NCBI GenBank assembly: GCA_023375785.1
Contig: SZWC01023224.1
Span: 1,631-35,571 of the forward strand
Reading direction: 5' to 3'
Length of the DNA stretch: 33,941 bases
Origin: Penium margaritaceum
Lineage: Eukaryota; Streptophyta; Zygnematophyceae; Desmidiales; Peniaceae
The translations under genes were made by a program, and so were the position numbers. Below the pieces are notes generated by a model that made no database searches, was not told the DNA's origin, and saw nothing but the letters and a program-made list of their open reading frames with translations. Each line of letters begins with the position of its first letter. Position 1 is the stretch's first letter. Shown here piece by piece: positions 1 through 9,575 of the stretch.

Positions 1-4
1 TGTG

Positions 5-36
<32 letters not shown>
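1..36. repeat. (TG)n microsatellite
   Basis: An almost pure TG dinucleotide run with one CA interruption at 5-6. The other end of the window (from about 33772) is also TG-rich, so the assembled piece seems to be bounded by microsatellites. Translations across it (Cys/Val runs) are meaningless. Confidence 0.95.
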
Positions 37-37
<1 letters not shown>

Positions 38-244
38 CACACAAGAGCAACACAACACGAGAAGAGACAGTGTGCTGCACTCTCCATGGCACAGAAACAC
101 AAGCGCAAGAGCAACGGTGTTTCTGCGGAGTGTTCCACAGAATGAGACTGCCAGCAACCGTCGCAGCGACGTTGATGAGAGCGCACAGGCTTGCCCTGCA
201 GCGCCATGTTTTACCACAGTGTACGCATTGTGGCACAATGGAAC

Positions 245-300
245 GTGGCATGGCGTGGCATGGCGTGGTATGGCGTGGCATGGTGTGGCATAGCGTGGCG
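245..300. repeat. 10-bp minisatellite (TGGCGTGGCA-type)
   Basis: Five to six tandem copies of a 10-base unit with exact 10-base phasing from 251 to 300 (TGGCGTGGCA, TGGCGTGGTA, TGGTGTGGCA and so on). Degenerate relatives built from GTGGC and GTGACG words continue to about 410. There is no sign of coding; open frames here follow from the repeat. Confidence 0.85.
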
Positions 301-410
301 TAACCAGACGTGAAGTAATTTAACGTGGTGTGACGTGACGAGTAACATGACGTGACGTGGTGTGGCTTGACGAAGCATGGCGTGAGGTGACGTTGCATGA
401 CGTGGCGCGC

Positions 411-908
411 AAGGCGATGCCCACTCACCGAGCACATATTCATGAGCCATCCCAACCGTGGATCGCCCTCCCTGAAGGCGCGGAACCCCATAGCCTCCTC
501 AATGCTCTCCAACCCTGCTCCCCCTCCCCGTCCACCCCCTCCACCAGAGCCGCCTCCTCCGCTTCCCATCCTTCCCCTACCTCCTCCGAACCCCTGACCA
601 GAACTCCCCATTCCTCGCCCGCCGCCTCTTCCTCGTCCGCCGTCGCCTTTCCTCGGCATGCCGCTGCCCGCTCCTCCTCCCCCTCCTCCCCAGCCCCCGC
701 GGCCACGCCTAGGACCAGACATGGCCGGCCAAGGCAGCGGCTTTCTTCTGTTTCCTTCACTGCGTCCTCTTTCCGCTTCTGACTCCCCTCCCTCCAGTGA
801 CAGCTACGGCTGCGGTGATTGCGGCTGCCGCACAGCGTTGTCAGCGTTCTGCTGGTGTCCACCGAAAAGTGCGCCGCAGGCAAGCAGGCAGGCAGGGGCT
901 ATGAGGTG
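411..908. other. C-rich / pyrimidine-skewed stretch, no gene recognised
   Basis: From about 500 to 720 the plus strand is dominated by CCTCC, CCCCT and CCGCC words. This gives proline- or serine-rich open frames on plus and glutamate-rich frames on minus, none with a recognisable domain. The stretch could be low-complexity intergenic DNA or a fragment of a proline-rich exon. No start context, splice structure or homologous motif decides between these. Confidence 0.4.
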
Positions 909-1065
909 GCAGAAGAACGGCCAGAAGAACGGCAGAAGCACGGCAGAAGCACGGCAGAAGCGCAGCAGAAGCACGGCAGAGCACGGCAGAAACGCGGCAG
1001 ATGCGGGGCAGAAGCGCGGCATAAGTGGTGCAGAAGTGCGGTAGAAGCACGGCAGAAGCAAGGAG
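909..1065. repeat. 12-bp minisatellite (GGCAGAAGCACG-type)
   Basis: About a dozen imperfect head-to-tail copies of a roughly 12-base unit, GGCAGAAGCACG, with variants GGCAGAAGCGCG and GGCAGAACACGG. It is bounded on the right by a GGTGGTGGCGGTGGCG stretch at 1066-1081. All reading frames stay open because the unit length is a multiple of three. Confidence 0.85.
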
Positions 1066-1081
1066 TGGTGGTGGCGGTGGC

Positions 1082-1755
1082 GTCAGCCACACGTGCTGAA
1101 GAGGCCTCTTGCTCCTCCCCCGCGTGAGTGCAATGTCAAGTCCGCGGAGGTGAAAACAAACAGCAACATACCATCTCGCCACAGTTCCAGCGATCACATC
1201 GTCATCATAGCCCTAGTCCTCGCCAAAAACCCAGTTTTTACGCACATTCCACAAAGAAACTTCAGGTAATCATGAGATTTGGAGTCTTTTGTGGGTTACG
1301 TAGTAACCCTATGCAATCGGTTCGGTATCCAAGAATCAGCGCTGATGTCAGAACATCCGCTGCACAAGGACTTCCGCGACGGCAATTCTATCTGCGATCA
1401 GTGTTTCTGTCCACCGACAACCCATCGAGTATTTTCTAGGTTTTTTTTTCAGCACTTCTGTCGCGTCCGGAAGACAGGCCCTCTCTGAGCGTGATTTTCC
1501 TTGCGGAAGCGACTCCCAGTCCGAGAAATTCGTGCGAATCGGACAGACTTCGCGTAGCAACCAGGTTTTTTTCCGAAACAGATACCGGACATCGCAAGCA
1601 AGCACTTCGACGACTTCTTGGACACGAGGGGAAGGTCGAGCAAAACTCGTTTCCAAGGCAGATAACATGTTTGAACCCGGCTTCAGTCTATAACTACGTA
1701 ACCCCGATGCAAGCCTGCGTGCAGCCAATGCCACTAGTTAGTCAAGGAATGTTAA
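1082..1755. other. Unassigned sequence left of Gypsy-1
   Basis: I see no LTR, polyprotein motif, RNA gene or strong repeat here. Modest open frames exist on both strands (for example 1348-1734 minus and 1491-1853 plus), but they show no recognisable domain and the plus one runs into the Gypsy-1 LTR. This is the only stretch before 33550 that might be host flanking DNA. Confidence 0.4.
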
Positions 1756-2024
1756 TGTTATGCCGAGCGGAACTTAGGTGGTTCACAGGGATGCGGTACG
1801 GGGCAAAAGAAGATTTTATTGTTTGGGGCAAATGGATAATCGATTTATATTGAGCATGAAGTTCTGTTCGTAGGTTCGTGAGAGTGGTCACAACTGTTAG
1901 AAGGTTCAAAAGTATCCACCTGGGGCGGAGCAGTGGGCCAGTTTGCCCTCAGCCGTCGTAGTGAACATTGCAGTCCTTGCAATGCGATAGACTGTTTGTG
2001 TACTAAATAAAATGCCCACTATAG
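1756..2024 (-). repeat. Gypsy-1 3' LTR, outer part
   Basis: The start TGTTATGCCG at 1756 aligns with the start of the Gypsy-2 5' LTR at 30359, and both share a GGTGGTTCACA block. From about 1873 the sequence aligns with 13741 onward in the Gypsy-1 5' LTR, including the shared CAGTGGGCCAGTTTGCCCTC block at 1931-1950. About 250 bases present in the other LTR are missing around 1850-1875. The LTR resumes at 9581 after Copia-A. Confidence 0.8.
2020..2024. repeat. Copia-A target-site duplication, left copy (TATAG)
   Basis: TATAG directly abuts the left LTR of Copia-A and is repeated exactly at 9576-9580. Removing the element and one copy gives a junction that aligns with the uninterrupted Gypsy-1 LTR around 13890-13905. 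Confidence 0.93.
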
Positions 2025-2558
2025 TGAAAGACAGATTCCTAGCACTGCTGTCACTGGCATGGCAGTATAAGCCGACTTGCTAACTTAGTAGCACACACAG
2101 GTGGAGGTGAGAACAGCAAGGGGTTGGCTAGGGACACAAACACAAGTGTCAGAAGCTGCAAATGTTGAATTGTGCATAGAGACATAACAATTGAGGCCTG
2201 GACAACCTAATTAGTGTCAAGGACCTAGTGGATGCACACACACACGCGGCGCACACGGGCTCTATTTTCTAGCACGACAAAACAGTTGCAAAAACATAGG
2301 TTTGGCCATAACTCCCTATAGACATGTGAGAACGACGAGCCGTTTGAACCAAAACGGCCGCATCGACGAGATCTACGTCTTGATAGGCTGCACGCCTATG
2401 TGCTATCTAACAGCACGAGTCTAAAAAATACGAGAGTCTTCTGGGCGCCTGTCACCGCCGGCCGCCGATCTTCTGCCACCGTCGCTAGTCTCAGGGATCT
2501 GCACGTGGATGGACATGAGCCGAGCGGTAACCGTAAGCCGTGTACGAAACACACAACA
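2025..2558 (-). repeat. Copia-A 3' LTR
   Basis: A 534-bp direct repeat of 9041-9575, bounded by TG (2025) and CA (2558). Shared blocks include the CTAGCACTGCTGTCACTGG run near 2039 and the GATCTGCACGTGGATGGAC run near 2498. Small indels and scattered substitutions separate the two copies. Confidence 0.95.
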
Positions 2559-2567
2559 CTACCCCAT
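2559..2567 (-). other. Copia-A polypurine tract (weak)
   Basis: On the element strand the bases just before the 3' LTR read ATGGGGTAG. The position is right for the plus-strand primer of reverse transcription, but the tract is short and interrupted by pyrimidines, consistent with decay or a poor match. Confidence 0.45.
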
Positions 2568-2745
2568 GACCAGAGGGCGAAACACGTCCATGTACGTGCA
2601 GAAACTGACACTGAACAGAGCACGAAACGCACAGCCGCTGCAGGTAACAAACACAGCACATGCAAGGTGGCACATGAGGAATCAACTTGCAACATGGATG
2701 GGGAAGAGTTCCACGGAACGAGTGGCCGCATGAAACTTCGAACGA

Positions 2746-3252
2746 CTCAAAACCTTGGTAAAAAAATCCGCTCACTGCCGTCAGTGCTCACATGGATGAC
2801 TCGGATTTCACCACTATCAACTAGATCACGCACGAAGTGGTACTCCACATTGATGTGCTTTCTGCATGCATGGAACACACTTGAGTTCTTGGCGATGGCC
2901 TCCGCACTCATATTGTCACACTGGAGGGCCACGGGGACTGACGCAGTTCACGTAGCAAACGGGCGAGCCAGACACACTTTGCTGCACCGGCGCCTAGAGC
3001 AACATACTCTGCCTCAGCAGTGTTGCGTGCGATGCAAACCTGCTTCCCACTTCTCCAGGACAGTGTAGTGCCTCCAATGAGAAAGATGTAGCCGGTGGGG
3101 CTCTTGCCATCTGGACTCTTCGACCAGTCACTGTCTTTGTACCCATCGAGCACAACGGACACCTGCTCGCAAAAGCACCGACCGAAGCGTGCAGTGGACA
3201 TGATGTAGCGCACACACCGGACTATGGCCTCCAGTGTTCGCTGGCGTGGAGC
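2746..3252 (-). pseudogene. Copia-A RNase H domain (broken)
   Basis: This is the C-terminal part of the copia polyprotein, which degrades the RNA strand of the RNA-DNA hybrid. Frame 2908-3213 contains GYKDSDWSKS, then SPTGYIFLIGG and NTAEAEYVALGAGA. The shifted frame 2747-2932 continues with QCDNMSAEAIAKN and HINVEYHFVRDLV. Together these match, in order, the conserved copia RNase H blocks with their acidic residues (D, E, D). At least one frameshift lies near 2920, and a stop separates the domain from the upstream reverse transcriptase frame. It sits between the reverse transcriptase and the 3' LTR, as expected. Confidence 0.85.
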
Positions 3253-4479
3253 CTACGAGAACTGAGCGAGCAGGTTGACTGTGAAGGCAATGTCGGGCCG
3301 TGTCGTGGTGGCCAAGCACATGAGTGAGCCGATGACTCGCAGGGACAAGGTCACATGGACTGGCTCCCATAGATTAGCTGGGTCATCGACCTTCAAGGCA
3401 GCCTGCCCCTCAAGGATCATGGGTGTGGAGGCCGTGTAGACAACAGCGAGGAGGTCGGTAGAGCGCTTCCCCACAGTCTCTGCGTAACAACCGTGATGGA
3501 CACGGAGTGTGCAGCAAACACGGTCGGGCACGATCTCCATCCCCAAAGAGACAGAGGCCTCACCAAGATCTTTCATCTTATAGGCCAAGGAGAGAATAGC
3601 CTTGGCAGCGTTTACTGCTCCCAGGTTGGGCGAGTCGATCCGAAGATTGTCCACGTAGACGAGGATGGCAGCGAGCGATACTGGGGACTGTGAGAGGAAC
3701 AGGGATGGGTCAACATCACTCTGAACGTACCCAGCGCGTCTCAGCGTGCCGGTGATCTCCTGATTCCAACAGCAAGGTGACTCTTTCAGGCCGTACAAGG
3801 CCTTTTGCAGCCGGTACACGCGACCGGTGCCATCCTCAAAGCCGGGTGGGTGGACCATGTAGATCTCCTCCTCAAGGTCCCCGTTCAAGAACGCGTTGTT
3901 GACATCCATCTGATGGAGTGCCGCCTGGCTCAGCAGCGCGAGCGAGGTCGTCATCCCCCGAACAGGGATAAAGGTATCGGTGTAGTCTACGCCAAGGACG
4001 TGAGAGAGGCCTTTTGCTATCATACGCACTTGGTAGCGCTCCACAGTGCCGTCTGGCTTGAGCTTCTTGCGTAGAACCCACTTGGCCTTGATGGCTTTGC
4101 GGTTCTTTGGCAAGTCCACCAGCTCAAAGACGTCATGCTCCCGGATGGCATCGAGCTCAGCCTGGCAGGCAGTGTGCCACTGCTCGGCGTCGAGGGCTGA
4201 CAAGGCCTGAGGCAGACTGGTGGGATGAGGAGACAGTGGCACTATGTGTAGCCAGGGCATACGCCGCTGAGGGTCGACCGTCACCATGGACTCAGCGGCG
4301 TCACAAGCAAGACTGCGCTCGTGAGCAAGTAGTGCCATAGCTGTGGTACAGTCAGGGTGAACCTCAGCGAGGTCGCGAGCACTAAGGCCGAGGGCCTTCG
4401 TTCCCTGGTCACGGCTGACGACGCTATGCGTGGGGCAAGGGCGGAGACGCCCGCCGGGTGCTCGTGTGTAGGGGTCCAA
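3253..4479 (-). pseudogene. Copia-A reverse transcriptase domain
   Basis: This is the longest intact frame of the element (408 codons). It is a Ty1/copia-type reverse transcriptase, which copies element RNA into cDNA inside the virus-like particle. Visible blocks in order are VFELVDLPKNRKAIKAKWV, VERYQVRMIAKGLSH, the palm motif QMDVNNAFLNGDLEEEIYM with its catalytic Asp, RLQKALYGLKESPCCWNQ, and ILVYVDN at about 3646-3663. The last is the YVDD box with the second catalytic Asp changed to Asn. It ends with DIAFTVNLLAQFS. The Met at 4479 is not a true start; the frame belongs to the gag-pol polyprotein. Apart from the Asp-to-Asn change it looks well preserved. Confidence 0.93.
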
Positions 4480-4824
4480 CGAGGAAGGAGTGGTGCGCGC
4501 TGCTAACTCACATGCCGGTGTGCACTACACGGCAGGCGCGCTACTTGAGGCTGATGTGGCCTCAATAGCTGGGGACAGGCCCATGGCAGACGCAGGCACG
4601 TCCGCGGCCGGAGGCAGGGACAGCTCAGAGCCAGACGTGGACGCGGACGCAGGATCAGGCTGAACCTCAGACGCGGAAGCAGGCGTAGGATTAGGCAGAG
4701 CCTCAGACGCGGAGGTAGACTCGGACGCAGACTCAGACACGGACGCGAGGAGAGAGTCGGGGGCAGAGGAACGAGTCGCAGATGGGATGGGGTTAGGGGT
4801 GCCGGGGGGCATAGCCTCTGGGGA
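4480..4824 (-). other. Copia-A integrase-RT linker, Ala/Ser/Pro-rich
   Basis: Low-complexity coding sequence between integrase and reverse transcriptase. One frame (4525-4812) reads as Ser/Ala/Pro/Glu repeats built on GACGC and GCAGA words. Such linkers are normal at this point of copia polyproteins and evolve quickly. Stops near 4503 and 4825 break the joined frame. Confidence 0.6.
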
Positions 4825-5632
4825 CTACCCCCGGGGTGTTGGCGATAAAGTGACCGTACTGGCCGGGGGCAGTGTGCCAACCGTGACAAGAGCCTTCCCC
4901 ACATTACGGGCACCAGCACACCCAGGAGCATGAGCAGCACGCAGAGCGTGGATGCGAGCAAGGTCACGAAAGGCGAGATGCTCAAAGAAGAGAGCATCAC
5001 GGGACTCCACAATGCGGCGTTGCTCAGGGTCCCAGAATCGCGAGGCCTTCGACCGCGGAGCGACACCGACAAAGGCGCAGATGCGGCCCCGCGGAGAGAG
5101 CTTACTCCCCTGCTGCTCCGGCGTGAACCAGACGCGGGCAAGGAAGCCCCAGACACGGGCCAGGCCCAGATCGTAAGGCGTGCGGTGACCTGGGAGGGGG
5201 CCGTGGGGAATGCGGTTCCACACCCTGGTCATGTATGCCATGCCCTCGAAGGCAAAGGCCTCAGGCATGGCGCTCACCGCGCGCATGGCATGGACCGCAT
5301 CCTCCATGGTGCGGTTCAAGAGCTTTGAGACACCGTTCTGCTGGGGGGTGGCGAGAGCGGAGTGGTTGTGGAAGACACCAAGCTTGGTGAAGGAGCGGGC
5401 CATGTCACCGAGGTACTCGCCGCCGCGGTCCGAGCGAAAGGTCTAAAGGCGATGGGGAGACTGGCGCTCGGCCATGACCAACCAAATGCGCATTGCAATG
5501 GAGCATTGCTCTTCTGAAGTCATCAGTCCGGACGTAGCGACTGCGGGCCTCCTGAAACTCGATAGGGAGCGAACCCATGAGTTCGGAGTGGACAAGATCT
5601 AAGGGCCGACGAGCCCCGGAAACAGACGCAGG
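4825..5632 (-). pseudogene. Copia-A integrase core and C-terminal region (broken)
   Basis: The integrase would insert the cDNA into the host genome. In element order, the upstream part (5632 to about 5520) reads LVHSELMGSLP, where the first catalytic Asp (usually HTD or HSD) is Glu, then YVRTDD. A deletion or frameshift near 5520 and a stop near 5443 follow. The frame below 5443 reads SDRGGEYLGDM (second Asp present), ATPQQNGVSKLLNRTM (third catalytic Glu replaced by Lys), YMTRVWNRIPH and the FWDPEQRRIVESRDALFFEH block. Two of three DDE residues are lost, so the enzyme is inactive. Confidence 0.9.
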
Positions 5633-6505
5633 TTAGCTGGACCCGTGCATTTTGCCTTCCGTACAGGCCACACAGTCGTTCGTGGGCGGCGCCTCGAAGG
5701 ATGCCCCATCATGCCCGAGAGCAGGCTGAGTGCGGATCAGCCTGTCGACAGCTCCCAGGTGCACATGACAGAGATGTCGATGCAGGAGACGGTGGTGCTC
5801 GGGGGTTAGAGCACTAGCAACGAAAGCACGAGCAGTGAGGGACGAAGGTAGGGGGGCACTCGCAGAGGACCTATAGATGTGATACAGATCATCGACAACC
5901 GTCCCACTGAGGACGGTCTCCTTGGTGTCGCACACAAAGATGCGAGCATCGGCAGATGTATGCGTGACACCCAGGCCCATCTTGGTGCAAGCACGGACAA
6001 ACAGCAGGCTGAGTTCCAGATCAGGGATAAAGAGGACGTCGGAGATGTATACGGGACCAGCGGGCCCGGTGAACTGCACAACCCCAACACCCTGGACAGG
6101 GACCTCATGGCCAGCTGTAGTGCGAACAGAGTAAACAGTGCCAACAGGATGCAAGACGACGAAGGCGTCACATCGACATGTCATGTGATGGGTGGCACCA
6201 GAGTCAACGACCCAGGTGGCGTCAGTGACACACGTACAAGGGGCAACATGGCACTTGGCGACGGAACAAGGCGTGACAGCAGGACGCTCGGCGGGGGACA
6301 TGACAAGGCGACCAGTGGAGCGCACATGACAAGCATGCAGCCATGACACATCATCAGGTCCGTCACGCGCACACGGAAGGGCATGGGGACCACCATAGGC
6401 ATCATCACGCAACGTCGCTGACATTCCACAGGCAGTATGACCCCTCGACTCAGTCAACTCACTCGCACCTCCCTGAGAGGATCGCAGGGCGAGTCGTTGG
6501 TGCAC
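5633..6505 (-). pseudogene. Copia-A protease and GAG-pre-integrase region
   Basis: A 290-codon open frame. The retropepsin-like protease, which cleaves the polyprotein, is marked by TWVVDSGATHHMT at residues 97-109 with the canonical catalytic DSG, then DVLFIPDLELSLLFV. The GAG-pre-integrase zinc-binding block lies near residues 235-285 (HRLLHRHLCHVH and NDCVACTEGKMH). The terminal stop at 5633-5635 separates it from the integrase core. The start Met is arbitrary because the domain is internal to a polyprotein. Confidence 0.9.
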
Positions 6506-7758
6506 GCGGTGATCATCCTGTTACGTTTGGCAAGTGCCTGGTCGCGAGGATCCGCGGAGGAGCCTGCTGTGGCGGTGGACTCCTATGGGTAGTGGTGGCC
6601 GAGCGGGCGGTCGCACCGGACGTTTGGCACATGCGCACCTCGTGCGCCTGCTGCAGCCCACGAGTGACCTTGGCCCAGTCTAATGGGCGGACTGTCAGGC
6701 GAGTGCAGTCGGGGTAGCGATGGTCACCTCCCCAGTTGAAGCACACGAGCCGGCGGCCCATTGGGCTACTACAGCCGCTGCTGCCACTACGTTGCTGCGG
6801 CCGCCGTTGCGGCTGACACTGCTGGTGCTGGTGCCGCTGCTTGTCCTATCTTCAGAACCACCACTTGATGATTTGCGGCCCTTCTTCCCCTGAGCTGGAG
6901 TCACTGTTGCTGTAGACGGTGGGGAGGAGGATGCGACAGCAACTGCAGCTGAAGTGGTGCTACGGCGAGCGCGGTTCACGGCGTCCATGCCGGCAACCTC
7001 CAGGAAGTGGAGAGAGTCCCAGCGTAGTAGGATCCCTCGCTCGCCATGTCGTGAAGCAGAGTCTAGTCAAAGTTGCTAAAGATGCGCGCGTAGTCGGAGT
7101 GGATGCCATAGGGGATGATCTAAAGGATGGAGTACTACGCAGGGGTATCATCTCCTAGCTCCTAGTACAGCAGGATCGCCTGGTGCCAGTAGTCAACTGC
7201 GGACTCATGGGCAGTCTAACAGAGGGAGTTGAAGTCGGGAAGGTGCTCAGACGTCAGGGCCAAGGTGGCATCCTAAAAAAGAGTGACGGCCAGTGCCCAC
7301 GCCTCGCGAGGGTCAGCTCCCGAGCCGGTCAACAGATCGCCAAGAAACCGCCTGATGTCTTTGGTGAAGTCTGGGCTGGCTTTCATCAGAACGGAGGCGG
7401 TGCGGACCGCCATCTGTGTCTGGATGGGGTCAGACGCTTGGTATGGGGTGAGGTAGTAGGCAAGGACTCCCGCGCTCATGGCCCACATGCGAAAGCGCGG
7501 CTCCCAAGAAGTCGTTCCCAGTCCGGAAACGGGCGGGTCTGACTCAAACCACTTGGGTGGCTTGACCGTCGGCCGAGCGACAAATATAGCCACTGCGATC
7601 CCCAGCATAGAGGAGGCAACCCCCTTGCCAAGGCGGCCCCGCACAGCCAGCTCCTCAAAGCTTAGAGGGCAGCAAGATGAGCTCAGGCTGGCGTCGGCAC
7701 TAGAGCTCGTGCCTTTGAGGGCAGCATTGTCCTCACACACTCTACGGTGCGCCTCCAA
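6506..7758 (-). pseudogene. Copia-A gag (capsid/nucleocapsid), frameshifted
   Basis: Gag forms the virus-like particle and binds RNA. Frame 7273-7758 (161 codons) carries the N-terminal half, including PPKWFESD and FLGDLLTGSGADPREAWA, which aligns with the Copia-B gag block FLGDTVDGTSGDPWQAW. Between 7272 and 6990 the sequence continues as gag in frames with several stops. Frame 6695-6988 is a basic Ser/Thr/Lys-rich linker. The zinc knuckle at 6705-6743 reads CFNWGGDHRYPDC, so its second Cys is Trp. Multiple stops make this a pseudogene. Confidence 0.8.
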
Positions 7759-8036
7759 GCGGATGAGGCGTGCTCGCAGCAGCTCCTCCTGACCCTCCTT
7801 GCCGGAGTCAGAGAGGGTCTCCGTAACCTCATCTGCATTGCCATCGTGAGCAAGGTGATTCTCGCTCGGGTCCGAGGACGGGTTGGTGCTGCTACTGCTG
7901 GGACTGGTGCTGCTAAGGTAGTAGGCCTCTGACTAGGTCCTATAGCTCAGCAACCTGCTTTGTCAAAGTATTGCGGCTCTCCGCCTGTAGGTGAGTAAGC
8001 ACACGTACTTGACGCGCCAATGTCGCCGGGCTAGGC
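7759..8036 (-). other. Copia-A leader, part 1: gag N-terminal remnant with CTG words
   Basis: Sequence between the recognisable gag frame and the long leader repeats. It includes a run of CTGCTACTGCTG-like words at about 7888-7925. It may encode the Gln/Ala-rich start of gag on the minus strand, but stops prevent a clear frame. Confidence 0.4.
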
Positions 8037-8150
8037 TGTCGCTGCTGCTGCTGTTACGGTGGTTGCTGCTATCGCTACTGCTGCTGCTATAGTGGCTGCT
8101 GCTGTAGTGGCTCCTGCTGCTGCTGCTATTGATGTCGCTGCTACCGTTAT
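8037..8150. repeat. CTG/CAG-rich imperfect trinucleotide tract
   Basis: Clusters of CTG triplets with CTA, GTG and TTG variants. The same type of tract lies at the equivalent place, upstream of gag, in Copia-B (22840-23070 and 23655-23790). On the element strand it would read as polyGln, polyAla or polySer depending on frame. Confidence 0.8.
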
Positions 8151-8259
8151 GGTGACGATGGCGGCGGCCGACTTTGGCCGTTGACGGTGCTGCTCTAGGT
8201 AGCTCCGTTGGTGGCAGCGCTGGAGGGCGTGAGCTTCGGCATGACGGCCGGTTCCCCCC

Positions 8260-8875
8260 CCCCTTTTGTTTTGATGTTGCGGAACACCTAACCGCGGAAC
8301 CTCACCTCTACATAACGCCTTCGCGGAACACCTCCACGGTCCACCTCCGCGGTATACGTCACCGCGGAAGTGCCGCGGACTGCCGCAAATCAGCTTGGAC
8401 TGGACGCAATCGCGTCGAAGCCAAACACGGTGGGGTGCCCCGAGCAGCCACCGCACTCGTGTTGATGGGGAACATGTCGGGGTGTCGCAAACTGTTGGGG
8501 CACCTCCGTCAGTGTATTCCACGACCACCGCACGGCTGACGCGACTGATGACCGTGGAACCGCCGCGGAACAGCCACGGACTCACGACGGCGGAACCACC
8601 GTGAAGCACCTCTGGCGTGTTCCAGAACCACCGCGAAGCTACTACGGTGGAACACCGTGGATTCGTGGAATACCACAAATCTGCCGTGGCACCGTCACCA
8701 CGGAGTGATGACTTTGGAACGCCGCGTACGATCGCGGTGGATTTGGGACACTACCAACGGGTTCCATTGCGGTCGCAGAGCTGATGCGTCTACAGTGGCG
8801 ACCTCATCACCGCGGAGCACCGCGGAGCGGCTGCTGCTACTGCGGAACGGCCGCGGAAACGCTGCGGAGCTATAA
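8260..8875. repeat. Degenerate CCGCGGAAC-type repeat field in the Copia-A leader
   Basis: About 600 bases in which the core ACCGCGGAAC, and relatives such as CCGCGGAAG, ACCGTGGA and ACCACCGCGGA, recur every 10-40 bases. Many contain the palindrome CCGCGG. It lies between the primer-binding site and gag, where the packaging signal and 5' untranslated leader of a copia element would be. I find no gene; open frames are a by-product of the repeat. Confidence 0.7.
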
Positions 8876-9028
8876 AAAAAGCGGTCAGAATGGTGGTGGG
8901 TCCTCCTAGGACCTCTCGCAGAGACAGGGGGCGCTGCTACTACTGTTACTCAAGGCAACAGCACGGTCGCTCACTGCTATTGCGGTTGCTACGCCTCAAC
9001 TACGCAGCTGTGCAAGCACTGGCTCGCT

Positions 9029-9040
9029 GCTCTGATACCA
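9029..9040 (-). other. Copia-A primer-binding site (tRNA-iMet)
   Basis: The element strand reads TGGTATCAGAGC immediately after the 5' LTR. This is the complement of the plant initiator tRNA-Met 3' end and the usual primer of minus-strand DNA synthesis. It fixes the inner edge of the LTR at 9041 and the element orientation. Confidence 0.95.
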
Positions 9041-9575
9041 CGAAGGACAGCTTCCTAGCACTGCTGTCACTGGGGTGGCTGTACAAGCCGGCCAGCTAGC
9101 TCACTAGCACACACAGGTGGAGGTGAGAACAGCAAGGGGTTGGCTGGGGACACAAACACAAGTGTCAGAAGCTGCAAATGTTGAATTGTGCACAGAGCGA
9201 TAACAACTGAGGTCTGGACAACCTAAATAGTGTCAAGGACCTAGTGGATGCACACACTCGCGGCGCACAAAGGCTCTATCTTCTAGCAGGACAAAACAGT
9301 GGCAAAAACACAGTTTTGGCCATAACTCCCTGCAGACATGTCAGAACGACAAGCAGTTTGAGCCAGAACGGCCGCATCAATAAGGTCTATGTCCTGATAG
9401 GATGCACGCCTATGTGCTGTTCCACAGTACGAGCCTAAAAACTACGAGAGTCTTCTGGATGCCTGTCACCGCTGGCCGCCAATCTTCCGCCACCGTCGCC
9501 AATCTCAGGGATCTGCACGTGGATGGACATGAGCCGAGGGGTCTTCGTAAGCCATGTAGGACACACATCATAACA
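9041..9575 (-). repeat. Copia-A 5' LTR
   Basis: A 535-bp partner of 2025-2558. On the element strand it begins TGTTATGATG at 9575. Its inner terminus reads CG at 9041 where the other LTR has TG, a mutation of the conserved dinucleotide. It would contain the element's promoter, but I could not point to a convincing TATA box. Confidence 0.93.

Larger units (their letters stand above)
2025..9575 (-). mobile_element. Copia-A: full-length Ty1/copia element nested in the Gypsy-1 LTR
   Basis: A 7551-bp element on the minus strand. In element order it has the 5' LTR (9041-9575), tRNA-iMet primer-binding site (9029-9040), a long GC-rich leader, gag, protease, integrase, reverse transcriptase, RNase H and 3' LTR (2025-2558). 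Integrase before reverse transcriptase identifies Ty1/copia (Pseudoviridae type). A perfect 5-bp duplication, TATAG, flanks it. The LTRs are roughly 90% identical by eye, so the insertion is not recent. Every domain is present, but gag, integrase and RNase H carry stops or frameshifts and the reverse transcriptase motif reads YVDN, so autonomous activity is very unlikely. Confidence 0.95.

Noticed and set aside
6..303. Cys/Val-rich short proteins at the left end
   Set aside because: They arise from the TG repeat and the 10-base minisatellite.
440..883. A Glu-rich minus frame and Pro/Ser-rich plus frames as host genes
   Set aside because: The composition follows from the C-rich strand; there is no domain, and the overlapping frames on both strands are equally open.
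245..1065. A CRISPR-like repeat array
   Set aside because: The units are 10-12 bases in direct tandem without unique spacers, in a eukaryotic retrotransposon context.
1348..1734. A 128-codon minus frame left of Gypsy-1 as a gene
   Set aside because: No recognisable domain, no conserved motif and no support for its start; kept as unassigned sequence.
8031..8678. A 215-codon minus frame in the Copia-A leader as a separate gene
   Set aside because: It spans the CTG tract and the CCGCGGAAC repeat field and has no motif; it lies in the element's leader.
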